Shown one piece after another: positions 1 to 9,072 of a stretch of 64,000 nt of DNA. Each line of letters opens with the position of its first letter. The stretch's first letter is position 1. The notes below the pieces were generated by a model. The model was given only the letters and a program-made list of their open reading frames with translations. It did not search any database and was not told the DNA's origin. This stretch comes from Neisseria chenwenguii. Lineage in GTDB: Bacteria > Pseudomonadota > Gammaproteobacteria > Burkholderiales > Neisseriaceae. The translations under genes were made by a program, and so were the position numbers. The stretch spans positions 1,488,001-1,552,000 of the forward strand of contig NZ_CP022278.1 of the NCBI RefSeq assembly GCF_002216145.1, given 5' to 3'.

Positions 1-30
1 TTATTTCAACACATTACTAAGGAAACTCAA

Positions 31-831
31 ATGTCAAAAATCAAAACCAGCTTTAACGTTGTCGAAGAAAAAACAACCAGATTAGCTGTGCTGATTGATG
101 CAGATAACGCTTCTGCTAAAAGCATCAAAGCAATTTTGGAAGAAATTACCAAATATGGCGAAGCCACAGTCAGAAGGATTTACGGCAACTTCGTTTCGGC
201 AAACGGGCAATGGAAAGAAACAATCAATCAATATGCTATCAAGCCTATGCAGCAGTTTGCATTTACATCGGGAAAGAACGCAACCGACGGCTTTATGATT
301 ATTGATGCAATGGATTTGCTTTATACCAACCGTTTTGACGGATTCTGTATCGTATCCAGCGACAGTGATTTCACGGCACTTGCCATCAGGCTCAAAGAGC
401 AGGGCGCAACTGTTTACGGTTTCGGTAAAACACAAACACCGGTGGCTTTCCGTAATGCGTGCAGTCAATTTATCTATGTAGAAAACCTGCTGGATGAAAC
501 GGAAACTAAGAAAGAAAAAACTGCGGGTAAAACCTCATCGGAAAAAGTAGAAAAATCCGATCTGGCAGCGGCACAGACAAAAGACGGAAAACCTGCTTTG
601 CCGACAGACATCATCCGCAAAATTTTCGAACAGTCCGACAGCGAATGGATTACAGCCAGCGTGTTGGGTTCACAATGGAAATTATTGCAAACGGATTTTG
701 ATCCGAGAACCTACGGCTATAAGAAGCTGGGTGACTTGGTTAAAAACCACCGTAAGATTTTTGCGTACGAAATGCGCCCTGTTTCAGACGACAATAAGCA
801 TGAACATATGTATGTGAAGCTGGCTGGATAA
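31..831 (+). CDS. NYN-domain protein with C-terminal OST-HTH/LOTUS domain (LabA/DUF88-like)
   Basis: The 266-residue protein has an N-terminal NYN (PIN-like) nuclease fold at about residues 15-150. Conserved acidic positions lie in LIDADN, in ATDGFMIIDAMDLL and in SSDSDF, which is the usual metal-binding Asp pattern of the family. A variable lysine-rich linker follows. The C-terminus (about 190-262, PTDIIRKIFEQ to KIFAYEMR) looks like an OST-HTH/LOTUS RNA-binding winged helix. Family knowledge suggests a cytoplasmic RNA nuclease or RNA-binding protein with unknown substrate. The ATG at 31 follows an AAGGAAA ribosome binding site. The gene stands alone, followed by a REP pair. The domain assignment is firm; the biological role is inferred. 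Confidence 0.85.
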   Translation: MSKIKTSFNVVEEKTTRLAVLIDADNASAKSIKAILEEITKYGEATVRRIYGNFVSANGQWKETINQYAIKPMQQFAFTSGKNATDGFMIIDAMDLLYTNRFDGFCIVSSDSDFTALAIRLKEQGATVYGFGKTQTPVAFRNACSQFIYVENLLDETETKKEKTAGKTSSEKVEKSDLAAAQTKDGKPALPTDIIRKIFEQSDSEWITASVLGSQWKLLQTDFDPRTYGYKKLGDLVKNHRKIFAYEMRPVSDDNKHEHMYVKLAG

Positions 832-840
832 ATACATATA

Positions 841-955
841 CGCCGTAGGCTGGGCTTCAGCCCAGTGAGTTTATGTAAACAAACCTTTCCCGGTATCGTT
901 GGGCTAAAGCCCAGTTAAGCAAGCATAAAACGGTAGGCTCACACCTACCCTACGG
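841..955. repeat. Pair of GTAG-headed REP-like palindromes
   Basis: GTAGGCTGGGCTTCAGCCC lies on the plus strand at 845. A second palindrome, TGGGCTAAAGCCCA, is at 900-913. At 932-955 an inverted unit reads on the minus strand as GTAG followed by GGTAGG, a short loop and CCTACC. The tetranucleotide GTAG next to an imperfect palindrome, in opposed pairs, is the layout of REP/BIME elements. Related units recur at 52204 and 63205. Confidence 0.6.
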
Positions 956-1018
956 TAAAACCGAATGCCTGTCTGAAACAGGTTGAAACACTAATCTCTT
1001 GATAAAAAGGAAAACGTT

Positions 1019-2027
1019 ATGGGTATCTATCGATGCAAATGCGGCCATTTGGCCGAACACCCCCACCATCAGGGCATGGCCGATATAGCCTGCGCAAAAT
1101 GCGGAACGGCGGTAAAGGTTTATGGCACACTGTTTTTCGTACAGAAACTGCTGGAGCGGTATTTTGCCGTTTACCGCGAATTGCAGTCCTTGAAAGAGGA
1201 AACGCCCGCTGTGTCCGATACGGCACAAACGGAGTCTGCCGGACAGGATTCAGAACAATCCGCTGGTCGGCGTAAACCTGTCGGCCACCGACGTATTGGC
1301 GACTGCGGAGCAGCACGAACCGTTGAAACAATGGTTTGCCAAACAGAATATTTCGCCCGAGTTTGACTTTTCCGCCGTCGACATGAGCGGTTATTTCGAC
1401 GAAGCGGCAGCCGAACTCGGCGGCAAGTTCCACATTACCAAAGATATTTTGGGCCGTATCGGCTGGGCATACCGAAACAACCATACCGGCCTGAACCTGA
1501 ATTTGGACAAAATGTCGCAGCAGGATGCACAGCTTCTGAACAATATGTGCCGCCAGTTTTACAGCCATACCCTGTTTTCCAAATATATCTACCAAAAACA
1601 GGAAAAAATCGTGCGCCTGAGCCTGCAAAACGCCACAGCCATCAAACACTTCTTCAGCGGCGGCTGGCTCGAATGGTTTGCATTGGGGAAAATGCTGGCG
1701 GAAGCCAAACAGCGCGGTAAAAACTACGCCTTTTCATGCGCCCGCGGCGTGAAAGTACGGTTTGCCAACGAAGATTTGCACGAACTGGACGTCGTCTTCA
1801 TGCCTGCGGGCGGACAGCCGATTGTGGTCGAATGCAAATCGGGCGAGTTCAGGCGCGACATCGAAAAATGCGTCCGCCTGAAAAAACGCCTGAATCTGCC
1901 CGACAACCGTTTCGTGATTTTGGCCGCCGATTTGGAAGAATCGCAGGCCGCAGCCTTGGGCAGCATGTACGGCATCACGTTCGTTACCCCGAAAACGCTG
2001 ATGAAGCATATCCGCACGGTTATGTAA
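1019..2027 (+). pseudogene. Frameshifted zinc-ribbon plus PD-(D/E)XK nuclease-like protein (DUF1887/Card1-like)
   Basis: Two overlapping frames make one protein. The 5' part begins at ATG 1019 and carries two Cys pairs (CKCG and CAKC, residues about 6-28) typical of a zinc ribbon. After about 1250 the plausible coding frame shifts: the other frame reads QNNPLVGVNLSATDVLATAEQ and runs to 2027. One surplus base or two missing bases near GGATTCAG would explain it. The restored product would be about 335 residues. The C-terminal half contains HELDVVF, then IVVECKSG, then a helix with RLKKRL, which is the E/D...ECK signature of restriction-endonuclease-fold nucleases. The split could be a true mutation, a programmed shift or a sequencing error. 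Confidence 0.65.
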
Positions 2028-2184
2028 GGCCGTCTGAAAAAATGGCAGGTTCACGCCCGCCCTACACGAATGTCTGTCTGAAAACCCACAAAAAAGTCCG
2101 GACGCCCAAAACGTACCGAACCCTGAAAACCACACAAACGGGCGGCAAAACGTTCCCACGGAAACCCAACCCAAAGGAAACATT

Positions 2185-2709
2185 TTGAAACCCCAAAACG
2201 CAAAACAAACAACCCGTATCCTTGCCCTCGCCGCGCTTGCCGCCCTGTGGGGCTGTACCGCCACCGGTCCGCGCCCGACCGCCGAAATCAACCGCCTGCG
2301 CGCGGAAGCCCCGCCCGAAATGCAGAGCCTCATCAACCCCGTGCGCGGCAAAAAATTCGCCGACACTTGGCAGGCCGCGCGCAGCGGCGGGCGCCGCCAC
2401 GAAGGCGTAGACATCTTCGCCAAAAAAGGCACCAACGTGCGCAGCACCACTGACGGCATCGTCACCAAAGCGGGCAAAAACCGCCTTGGCGGCAAAGTCA
2501 TCGGTATCCAAGGGCCGGGTGCATGGCACTACTATGCGCACTTGAGCTCGCGGCGGGTAAAACTGTATGAGCGCGTGAAAGCAGGGCAGGTCATCGGCGA
2601 AGTCGGAAAAACCGGCAACGCCAAAAACACCCCCGCCCATCTGCACTACGGCGTGTACCTGCCCGACGGCGCGGTAAACCCGTTCCCGCTGATCCGTCAG
2701 GACGATTAA
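2185..2709 (+). CDS. M23 family metallopeptidase lipoprotein (LytM-type)
   Basis: This 174-residue protein starts at TTG 2185, seven bases after AAGGAAA. A lipoprotein signal ends in LAALWGC, with Cys at about residue 22. The M23/LytM domain fills the rest. HEGVDI supplies the first zinc His and Asp, HYYAHL follows, and HLHYG is the catalytic HxH. Enzymes of this family cleave peptidoglycan cross-bridges or act as amidase activators in the periplasm. All zinc ligands are present, so it is probably active. It has no LysM domain and is shorter than NlpD or EnvC. It is followed by a DUS and by a large hairpin at 2765. Confidence 0.85.
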   Translation: MKPQNAKQTTRILALAALAALWGCTATGPRPTAEINRLRAEAPPEMQSLINPVRGKKFADTWQAARSGGRRHEGVDIFAKKGTNVRSTTDGIVTKAGKNRLGGKVIGIQGPGAWHYYAHLSSRRVKLYERVKAGQVIGEVGKTGNAKNTPAHLHYGVYLPDGAVNPFPLIRQDD

Positions 2710-2764
2710 GCGGAAGGCCGTCTGAAAATGCCTGTCTGAATTTGGAAAACAGCAGTAGTAGTCT

Positions 2765-2812
2765 GTAGCAACTGTATTTTTACCCGACGGGGTTAAAAAT
2801 ACAGTTGCTACG
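2765..2812. repeat. Long near-perfect hairpin
   Basis: Arms GTAGCAACTGTATTTTTA and its reverse complement flank a short CCCGACGGGG core. The stem is about 21 base pairs with one slip. No T-run follows, so a classical terminator is unlikely. It is more probably a small mobile palindrome or a processed 3' end of the M23 gene. Confidence 0.5.
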
Positions 2813-2897
2813 CGGCAACAGCCCATACCTGTCTGAAAAATGAGTGCTACTGACTTTGTCTGCTTTCAGTAGCCAATAAAAATGGAAAACGTTAAAA

Positions 2898-3838
2898 ATG
2901 TATGAACAGATTAAACCGTGGCGGGACTTTGCCGATCAGGTTGGGCTGCTGCAACACAGGGGGATGCGGATTGACGATGTGCAACGCGCCGAAAACTATC
3001 TGAGCTGCATCGGCTATTACCGCCTGAGCGGGTATTTTCATGTTTTCCGGCAGTGGGATGGGAAAATCTGCTGGAACAGTTTAGGCCTAATAGCGATTTT
3101 GAAACGGTTTTATCTTTATATTTGTTTGATAAAAAGCTCCGTTTGCTTGCGTTGGATGCATTGGAGCGGATTGAAATGGCCGTGCGGGTGGATATTGTGC
3201 ATATTTTAGGCAAACAAGATCCGATGGCTCATGAAAACCCTGCTTGTTTCGACGGTAAATTCACTAAAATTATTCAGACAGACGGGCAAACCAAACATCA
3301 GCAATGGTTGGCACGTTTAAATGAATTGGTACGGAAAGCCGAACGGCGGAAAACGGCCTGTGTCGTGCACAATCTGCAAACATATGGAAAGCTCCCGGTT
3401 TGGGCGGTAAGCGGATTGTGGGATTTCGGTGCGATGTCGCGCTTATATGAAGGAATGAAGCATAAAGACCAAAATGTGATTGCGCAGAAATACGGTGCAG
3501 TTCGGGGAGATGTGTTTGCACAATGGCTGCGGAGTTTGAACGAAATCCGAAATATTGCCGCGCACTACGATCGTTTGTGGAACATCCGAATCGTACAAAA
3601 ATCTGGGCCGGTTAAGGAAGACAAATTTTGGGTACAGTTGGAAAATTCCCGGCCGTTTTTCTATTTTTGCATCATGCAGCAAATGTTGAATGTACTGTGT
3701 CCAAATTCGAAATGGGCGGAGCGTTTCAATGCATTGTTGACAGAATTTCCCTCTCATATCGGTAAAAACGTCAGCTTGGAACCGTTCGGCCTGATTGAAG
3801 ATTACTGTGAATGGCCGTTATGGAACAGGCAAAAATAA
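2898..3838 (+). pseudogene. Frameshifted Abi_2 (AbiD/F-like) abortive-infection gene
   Basis: ATG 2898 opens a frame with the Abi_2 N-terminus (residues about 1-52: KPWRDFADQVGLLQHRGM, then CIGYYRLSGYFHVFRQ). It breaks at about 3055-3066. The next frame continues the same family with ENLLEQFRPNSDFE, LYLFDKKLRLLALDALERIE and a C-terminal RSLNEIRNIAAHYDRLWN (the conserved RN..AHH-like HEPN patch). Adding one G to the GGGAAAA run at about 3060 would restore RQWDGENLLEQF and a product of about 313 residues, the usual family size. Abi_2 proteins are HEPN-type RNases implicated in phage abortive infection. As read, the gene is broken. The internal GTG at 3053 is probably not a natural start. Confidence 0.72.
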
Positions 3839-3992
3839 AGACCGCCACATGCATTAAGCAGAGGTGGACGGTCATGTCGGATAGAATGATACGCAAGAAA
3901 ACGGCTTGTATCAAGCATATTTAGCAATGGTTAATTAAACAATTATACCGGCAGATTAATGCCTGTCTGAAAACCCCATACCGAAAGAACCC

Positions 3993-5369
3993 ATGAAAAC
4001 CCTGACCCTATCCTTCCTTTGCCAAGCCCTGAACCTGCCTGTGCCGTCTGAAAACGGCACTGTCGAAATCAAACGCATCGTAACCGACAGCCGCGACATC
4101 CGCGCGGGCGATGTATTTTTCGCGCTTTCGGGCGAGCGGTTCGACGCGCATGACTTCGTGGCCGACGTGCTCGAACAAGGCGCGCTCGCGGCGGTGGTGT
4201 CGCGCGCAGACTGCGCCGCGCTGCCGCGTGCGCTGAAAGTGGCCGACACGCTCGAAGCCCTGCAAACGCTGGCCGCAGCGTGGCGCGGCGAAACCGATCC
4301 GTTCGTGTTCGGCATCACCGGTTCCAGCGGCAAAACCACCGTGAAAGAAATGCTGGCCGGCATTTTGCGCCGCAAGTTCGGCGAAGATGCCGTGCTGGCC
4401 ACCGCGGGCAATTTCAACAACCACATCGGCCTGCCGCTTACCCTGTTGAAATTAAACGGAAACCACCGCTACGCCGTGATTGAAATGGGCATGAACCACT
4501 TCGGCGAACTGGCCGCGCTCACCCGCATCGCCCGCCCCGACGCCGCGCTGGTCAACAACGCCCAACGCGCGCACGTCGGCTGCGGCTTCGACGGCACGGC
4601 CGACATCGCCAAAGCCAAAAGCGAAATTTATCAGGGGCTTAAACAGGGCGGTACGGCCATCCTGCCTGCCGAAGACGCCAATCTGGCCGTTTTTCAGACG
4701 GCCTGCAACGCTTTGCCGCAAACGGGGTTGACCGTGCAGACCTTCGGCGCGGACAGCGGCGGCGTGCACGCCGAAAATATCGTGCTGCAACCGCTCTCGT
4801 GCGCCTTCGATTTGGTTGCCGGCGGCCAACGGGCGGCAGTCAACCTGCCCGTGCCCGGCCGCCACAACGCCGCCAACGCCTGCGCCGCCGCCGCGCTCGC
4901 CCTGGCCGCGGGTCTGAGTTTGCAGGAAATTTCAGACGGCCTGTCCGAATTCGCCAACATCAAAGGCCGTCTGAACGTCAAACGCGGCATCAAAGGCGCA
5001 ACCCTGCTCGACGACACCTACAACGCCAACCCCGACAGCATGAAAGCCGCGCTCGACGTGCTCGCCCAACTCCCCGCCCCGCGCGTGTTCGTGATGGGCG
5101 ATATGGGCGAACTCGGCGAAACCGAAGCCGCCGCCATGCACGCCGAAGTCGGCGCCTACGCCCGCGATAAGGGCATCGAATCGGCCTATTTCGTCGGCGA
5201 CGACAGCGTGGAAGCCGCCGAAGCGTTCGGCGAAGCAGGGCTGTGGTTCGCCGCCAAAGACCCGCTGGTTCAGGTGCTCGCCCACGATTTGCCCGAAGGC
5301 GCGAACGTGTTGGTAAAGGGGTCGCGGTTTATGAAGATGGAAGAGGTGGTTGAGAGGTTGTCAGAGTAG
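3993..5369 (+). CDS. murF: UDP-N-acetylmuramoyl-tripeptide--D-alanyl-D-alanine ligase MurF
   Basis: MurF adds D-Ala-D-Ala to UDP-MurNAc-tripeptide in the cytoplasm, the last step to UDP-MurNAc-pentapeptide. The 458-residue length is normal. Residues about 27-100 form the UDP-substrate domain (IVTDSRDIRAGDVFFAL). GITGSSGKTT at about 107-116 is the Mur ligase P-loop. EMGMNHFGE and DDTYNANPDSM (about 340) are further ligase motifs. Several DUS copies are translated in frame (VPSENG, FQTACN, KGRLNVK). It is the first gene of the dcw cluster seen here; murE lies outside the window. An inverted DUS pair follows. Confidence 0.97.
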   Translation: MKTLTLSFLCQALNLPVPSENGTVEIKRIVTDSRDIRAGDVFFALSGERFDAHDFVADVLEQGALAAVVSRADCAALPRALKVADTLEALQTLAAAWRGETDPFVFGITGSSGKTTVKEMLAGILRRKFGEDAVLATAGNFNNHIGLPLTLLKLNGNHRYAVIEMGMNHFGELAALTRIARPDAALVNNAQRAHVGCGFDGTADIAKAKSEIYQGLKQGGTAILPAEDANLAVFQTACNALPQTGLTVQTFGADSGGVHAENIVLQPLSCAFDLVAGGQRAAVNLPVPGRHNAANACAAAALALAAGLSLQEISDGLSEFANIKGRLNVKRGIKGATLLDDTYNANPDSMKAALDVLAQLPAPRVFVMGDMGELGETEAAAMHAEVGAYARDKGIESAYFVGDDSVEAAEAFGEAGLWFAAKDPLVQVLAHDLPEGANVLVKGSRFMKMEEVVERLSE

Positions 5370-5731
5370 GGCAGGACGGTTTAAGTGATTGCTTGAGGCC
5401 GTCTGAAAAATACTTGCCTGACCCGCGAAATTTCAGACGGCCTTCTGCGCCATTTCTGCATTCTGCCGCTGCCCGTAAAACCACGGTCTCTGCCGCCTGC
5501 CGGCGTTTTATGCTGTCTGAAAACATTCGGGCGGGGTAAAACGGTTTTTTGTTGAAAAATCCGTTTTGTTGTCAATGACTCGGCTTTATAATGTCAGATT
5601 AATCCGTTTTCAGACGGCATAAGGCCTTTCGGGGCGCAGATGCCGTCTGAAAACATAACAAAACATACGCACACCCCCGTTTTTTCAGACGGCCTTGCGC
5701 TGTGATTTTAAAAAATAAAAGGAAGCATCCC
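5370..5731. other. murF-mraY intergenic region
   Basis: This stretch of about 360 bases holds the DUS hairpin at 5396-5444. A second inverted pair at 5608-5655 consists of two ATGCCGTCTGAA copies pointing away from each other. Another DUS lies at about 5688. I see no credible gene. A TATAAT-like ATAATG at about 5589 may belong to a promoter for mraY. Confidence 0.5.
5396..5444 (+). terminator. Inverted DUS pair after murF
   Basis: AGGCCGTCTGAAA and its reverse complement form a hairpin with a loop of about 22 bases just after murF. This is the usual neisserial DUS terminator arrangement, although the T-run is weak. Confidence 0.55.
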
Positions 5732-6814
5732 ATGTTTTTATGGCTCGCCCATTTCAGCGACTGGTTTTCTGCGCTGAACGTCTTTCAATACACCACGTTC
5801 CGCGCGGTGATGTCGGCGCTGACGGCGCTGGTTTTCTCGCTCTTGCTGGGGCCGTGGACCATCCGCAAGCTCACCGAGCTGAAAGTCGGCCAGGCCGTGC
5901 GCCACGACGGGCCGCAAACCCATTTGGTGAAAAACGGTACGCCGACCATGGGCGGCTCGCTGATTCTGACCGCAATCGCTGTGTCCACGCTGTTGTGGGG
6001 CAACTGGGCGAACCCGTATATCTGGATTCTGCTGGCCGTTTTGCTGGCAACGGGTGCGCTCGGCTTTTACGACGACTGGCGCAAAGTGGTCTATAAAGAT
6101 CCCAACGGCGTTTCCGCCCGCTTCAAAATGGCATGGCAGACCGCCGTCGCGCTCGGCGCGGGTCTGGCCTTGTTTTTCCTTGCCAGCAGCAGCGCCAACG
6201 ATATTTTAATCGTGCCGTTTTTCAAGCAAATCGCGCTGCCCTTGGGCTTTTTCGGCTTTTTGGTACTGAGCTACCTCACCATCGTCGGAACCTCCAACGC
6301 CGTCAACCTCACCGACGGTTTGGACGGTCTGGCGGCGTTTCCAGTGGTCTTGGTGGCGGCAGGGCTGGCGATTTTCGCCTACGCCAGCGGCCACTCCGAA
6401 TTTGCCCGCTACCTGCAACTGCCTTATGTCAGCGGCGCCAACGAAGTGGTAGTGTTCTGTACCGCCATGTGCGGCGCGTGTTTGGGATTTTTGTGGTTCA
6501 ACGCCTATCCTGCACAAGTGTTTATGGGTGACGTCGGCGCATTGGCGCTGGGCGCGGCGCTGGGCACGGTGGCCGTGATTATCCGTCAGGAATTCGTGTT
6601 GGTGATTATGGGCGGCCTGTTTGTGGTCGAAGCCATATCGGTAATGTTGCAGGTGGGCTGGTACAAACGCACGAAAAAACGCATCTTCCTGATGGCGCCC
6701 ATCCACCACCACTACGAGCAGAAAGGCTGGAAGGAAACGCAGGTGGTGGTGCGGTTTTGGATTATCACGATTGTGCTGGTACTGGTGGGGCTGAGCACGC
6801 TGAAAATCCGATAA
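5732..6814 (+). CDS. mraY: Phospho-N-acetylmuramoyl-pentapeptide transferase MraY
   Basis: MraY transfers phospho-MurNAc-pentapeptide to undecaprenyl phosphate, giving lipid I at the inner membrane. ATG 5732 follows AAGGAAG and gives exactly the usual 360 residues. A GTG 30 bases upstream is in frame but has no ribosome binding site. About ten membrane segments are visible. Catalytic loops include FYDDWRK (about 112-118), [10 protein letters not shown] (about 192) and the [11 protein letters not shown] loop near 325. It lies downstream of murF and upstream of the inserted SLATT gene. Confidence 0.97.
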   Translation: MFLWLAHFSDWFSALNVFQYTTFRAVMSALTALVFSLLLGPWTIRKLTELKVGQAVRHDGPQTHLVKNGTPTMGGSLILTAIAVSTLLWGNWANPYIWILLAVLLATGALGFYDDWRKVVYKDPNGVSARFKMAWQTAVALGAGLALFFLASSSANDILIVPFFKQIALPLGFFGFLVLSYLTIVGTSNAVNLTDGLDGLAAFPVVLVAAGLAIFAYASGHSEFARYLQLPYVSGANEVVVFCTAMCGACLGFLWFNAYPAQVFMGDVGALALGAALGTVAVIIRQEFVLVIMGGLFVVEAISVMLQVGWYKRTKKRIFLMAPIHHHYEQKGWKETQVVVRFWIITIVLVLVGLSTLKIR

Positions 6815-6895
6815 TGCCTGTCTGAAAAACAGAGGCCGTCTGAAAAGCTGGGATAGGGTGGGTGTGAACCTGCTGTTTCAGACGGCATGGGGAAT

Positions 6896-6917
6896 GGTGG
6901 GTTTAAACCCACCCTAC
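6896..6917 (-). repeat. GTAG-headed REP-like palindrome
   Basis: On the minus strand GTAGGGTGGGTTTAAACCC continues into ACC, a perfect small palindrome headed by GTAG. A degenerate inverted partner (TAGGGTGGGTGTGAACC) lies at 6853, and a DUS separates them. The pair sits at the 5' border of the AT-rich SLATT gene. Confidence 0.55.
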
Positions 6918-6938
6918 GGGAAACCGGTTTTTACTTGT

Positions 6939-7646
6939 TTGAAGTATCTTGAAATTGTCAGGGAAATCAATTGGATAATAAGGGAAGTGATAAAAAGCAT
7001 AAAGCATTCGGCTTTTGAACAATTGTTGTATTCAGCTAGAACTACGGCAAATTGTAAATATGGAGCTGCTACAAGACTTACAAAGTTTAAGTTGCTTACA
7101 TTTTGCGTAACAACTATGTTGTCATTAGGATTAATTTTTATACCACTATGGGCAACTCATTATCCTCACCCGCATAAATTTAGTAATGAATTTTTGAATA
7201 TATTTCAAATATTCTTAGCAGTTGCTACTTTGGTGTACTCGGTAATTATTTCTATGGCGGGGTATGATTTAAGGATTTATAAATTGCAAGATTGTGGTGG
7301 ACAGTTAAGAGCTTTTGTTAAGAAGTTGAGATTAAAAAAGGAAAATAAGGTTAAAGACGGTGGTAATGGCAATGATATAGTTGAATTTTCAGAGGATGAA
7401 TTAAAACAGTATCAGAAAGAATACCATCGTATAGTTTCATCATCTGAACAACATACTGATTTGGATTATCTTATTTATCAATTTGAAGATAAAAAGTTGT
7501 GTAAAAGAATTTTTAGTCTTTATTATTTTAAGAAATTTTGGAATTTACATACAATTTCTTTCTTGATTCCATTATTTATGATGTTGTTAGAGCTTTTAGT
7601 TATTACTGATCTTATCAGAGTTACAAATATCTTACCTGACTTGTAA
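6939..7646 (+). CDS. Orphan SLATT-domain (2TM) putative defence effector
   Basis: The product of about 235 residues has an amphipathic N-terminus, then [16 protein letters not shown], two membrane helices (about [20 protein letters not shown] and [20 protein letters not shown]) and a charged tail with [17 protein letters not shown] and [13 protein letters not shown]. This matches the SLATT layout (SMODS/SLOG-associating 2TM effector), a family proposed to form membrane pores in nucleotide-signalling defence systems. No nucleotidyltransferase, SLOG or reverse transcriptase gene lies beside it. The gene is strikingly AT-rich and free of DUS, unlike murD and mraY on either side, so it is probably horizontally acquired. 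Starts TTG 6939 and GTG 6987 are both possible and neither has a good ribosome binding site; the frame is open to GTG 6858. Confidence 0.68.
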   Translation: MKYLEIVREINWIIREVIKSIKHSAFEQLLYSARTTANCKYGAATRLTKFKLLTFCVTTMLSLGLIFIPLWATHYPHPHKFSNEFLNIFQIFLAVATLVYSVIISMAGYDLRIYKLQDCGGQLRAFVKKLRLKKENKVKDGGNGNDIVEFSEDELKQYQKEYHRIVSSSEQHTDLDYLIYQFEDKKLCKRIFSLYYFKKFWNLHTISFLIPLFMMLLELLVITDLIRVTNILPDL

Positions 7647-7672
7647 ATGTTCAAATGCAAAAGACAACAACC

Positions 7673-9010
7673 ATGAACTGGCAAAACAAAAAAATCTTAG
7701 TCGCCGGACTCGGCGGTACGGGCGTTTCCATGATTGCGTTTCTGCGCAAGGCAGGCGCGGAAGTGGTGGCCTACGATGCGGAGCTGAAATCCGAGCGCGT
7801 TTCGCAGATCGGCAGGCTGTTTGACGGGCTGGTGTTTTACACAGGCCGTCTGAAAGATGCATTGGATAGCGGTTTCGACGTTTTGGCCATCAGCCCGGGC
7901 ATTTCCGAGCGCCAGCCCGATATTGCCGAATTTAAGGCAAACGGCGGCAAAGTCGTCGGCGACATCGAAATCCTCGCGGGCGTGTTGAACGAGCGCGGCG
8001 ACAAAGTCATCGCCATTACTGGCAGCAACGGCAAAACCACGGTCACAAGTCTGGTCGGCTATCTCTGCATCAAATGCGGTTTGGACGCCGTGATCGCGGG
8101 CAACATCGGTACGCCCGTTTTGGAAGCCGAGTTGCAGCGCGGCGGCAAGCCCGCCGACGTGTGGGTGCTCGAACTGTCGAGCTTCCAGCTTGAAAACACC
8201 GAAAGCCTACACCCCGATGCCGCTACGGTGCTCAACATTTCCGAAGACCATCTCGACCGCTACGACGACCTGCTCGACTACGCCCGCGTCAAAGACAAAA
8301 TCTTCCGCGGCAGCGGCGTGCAGGTGCTCAATGCCGACGACGTGCTCTGCCGCGCCATGCGCCGCGCGGGGCGCGACGTGAAATGGTTTTCGCTCGAATG
8401 CGAAACCGACTACTGGTTCGACCGCGCGACAGGCCGTCTGAAAAACGGCGGAACCGGCCTGCTCGGTGTGGACGAAATCCCGCTGCAAGGGCTGCACAAC
8501 GCCGCCAACGTTCTGGCTGCGCTGGCCTTGTGCGAAGCCGTCGGCCTGCCGCGCCAAGCGCTGCTCGAACACGTCAAAACCTTCCAAGGTTTGCCGCACC
8601 GCGTGGAAAAAATCGGTGAGAAAAACGGCGTGGTCTTTATCGATGACAGCAAAGGCACTAACGTCGGCGCCACCGCCGCCGCCATCGCCGGCCTGCAAAG
8701 CCCGCTGTTTGTGATTTTGGGCGGACAGGGCAAAGGGCAGGATTTTACCCCGCTGCGCGCCGCACTCGCCGGCAAAGCCAAAGCCGTGATGCTGATCGGT
8801 GTCGATGCCCCGCAAATCCGCCGCGACTTGGACGGCTGCGGTGTGGAAATGACCGATTGCGCGACGCTGGAAGAAGCGGTGCAGAAATCGTTTGCACAAG
8901 CGCAAAGCGGCGACATCGTCCTACTCAGCCCTGCCTGCGCCAGCTTCGATATGTTTAAAGGCTACGCGCATCGCTCGGAAGTGTTCGTCGAGGCGTTTGA
9001 GGGCTTGTGA
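7673..9010 (+). CDS. murD: UDP-N-acetylmuramoylalanine--D-glutamate ligase MurD
   Basis: MurD adds D-Glu to UDP-MurNAc-L-Ala. From ATG 7673 the product is 445 residues and begins [17 protein letters not shown], as in other Neisseria. An ATG 18 bases upstream is also in frame. The ATP P-loop [10 protein letters not shown] is at about 113-122. [19 protein letters not shown] and DDSKGTN follow in normal order. In-frame DUS copies encode TGRLKDA and TGRLKNG. It starts 26 bases after the SLATT stop, so the acquired gene sits within the transcription unit. Confidence 0.97.
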   Translation: MNWQNKKILVAGLGGTGVSMIAFLRKAGAEVVAYDAELKSERVSQIGRLFDGLVFYTGRLKDALDSGFDVLAISPGISERQPDIAEFKANGGKVVGDIEILAGVLNERGDKVIAITGSNGKTTVTSLVGYLCIKCGLDAVIAGNIGTPVLEAELQRGGKPADVWVLELSSFQLENTESLHPDAATVLNISEDHLDRYDDLLDYARVKDKIFRGSGVQVLNADDVLCRAMRRAGRDVKWFSLECETDYWFDRATGRLKNGGTGLLGVDEIPLQGLHNAANVLAALALCEAVGLPRQALLEHVKTFQGLPHRVEKIGEKNGVVFIDDSKGTNVGATAAAIAGLQSPLFVILGGQGKGQDFTPLRAALAGKAKAVMLIGVDAPQIRRDLDGCGVEMTDCATLEEAVQKSFAQAQSGDIVLLSPACASFDMFKGYAHRSEVFVEAFEGL

Positions 9011-9072
9011 GGCCGAAGAACCGTCAGAGGCCGTCTGAAAATTTTTCGCTCAAGCTGTAACAAAGATTTCAT

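Noticed and set aside
1296..2027. An independent 243-residue gene starting at TTG 1296.
   Set aside because: Sensible protein sequence in this frame continues upstream of 1296 (QNNPLVGVNLSATDV), so it is the 3' part of one frameshifted gene.
3053..3838. An independent 261-residue gene starting at GTG 3053.
   Set aside because: It lacks the conserved Abi_2 N-terminus, which is present in the other frame directly upstream.
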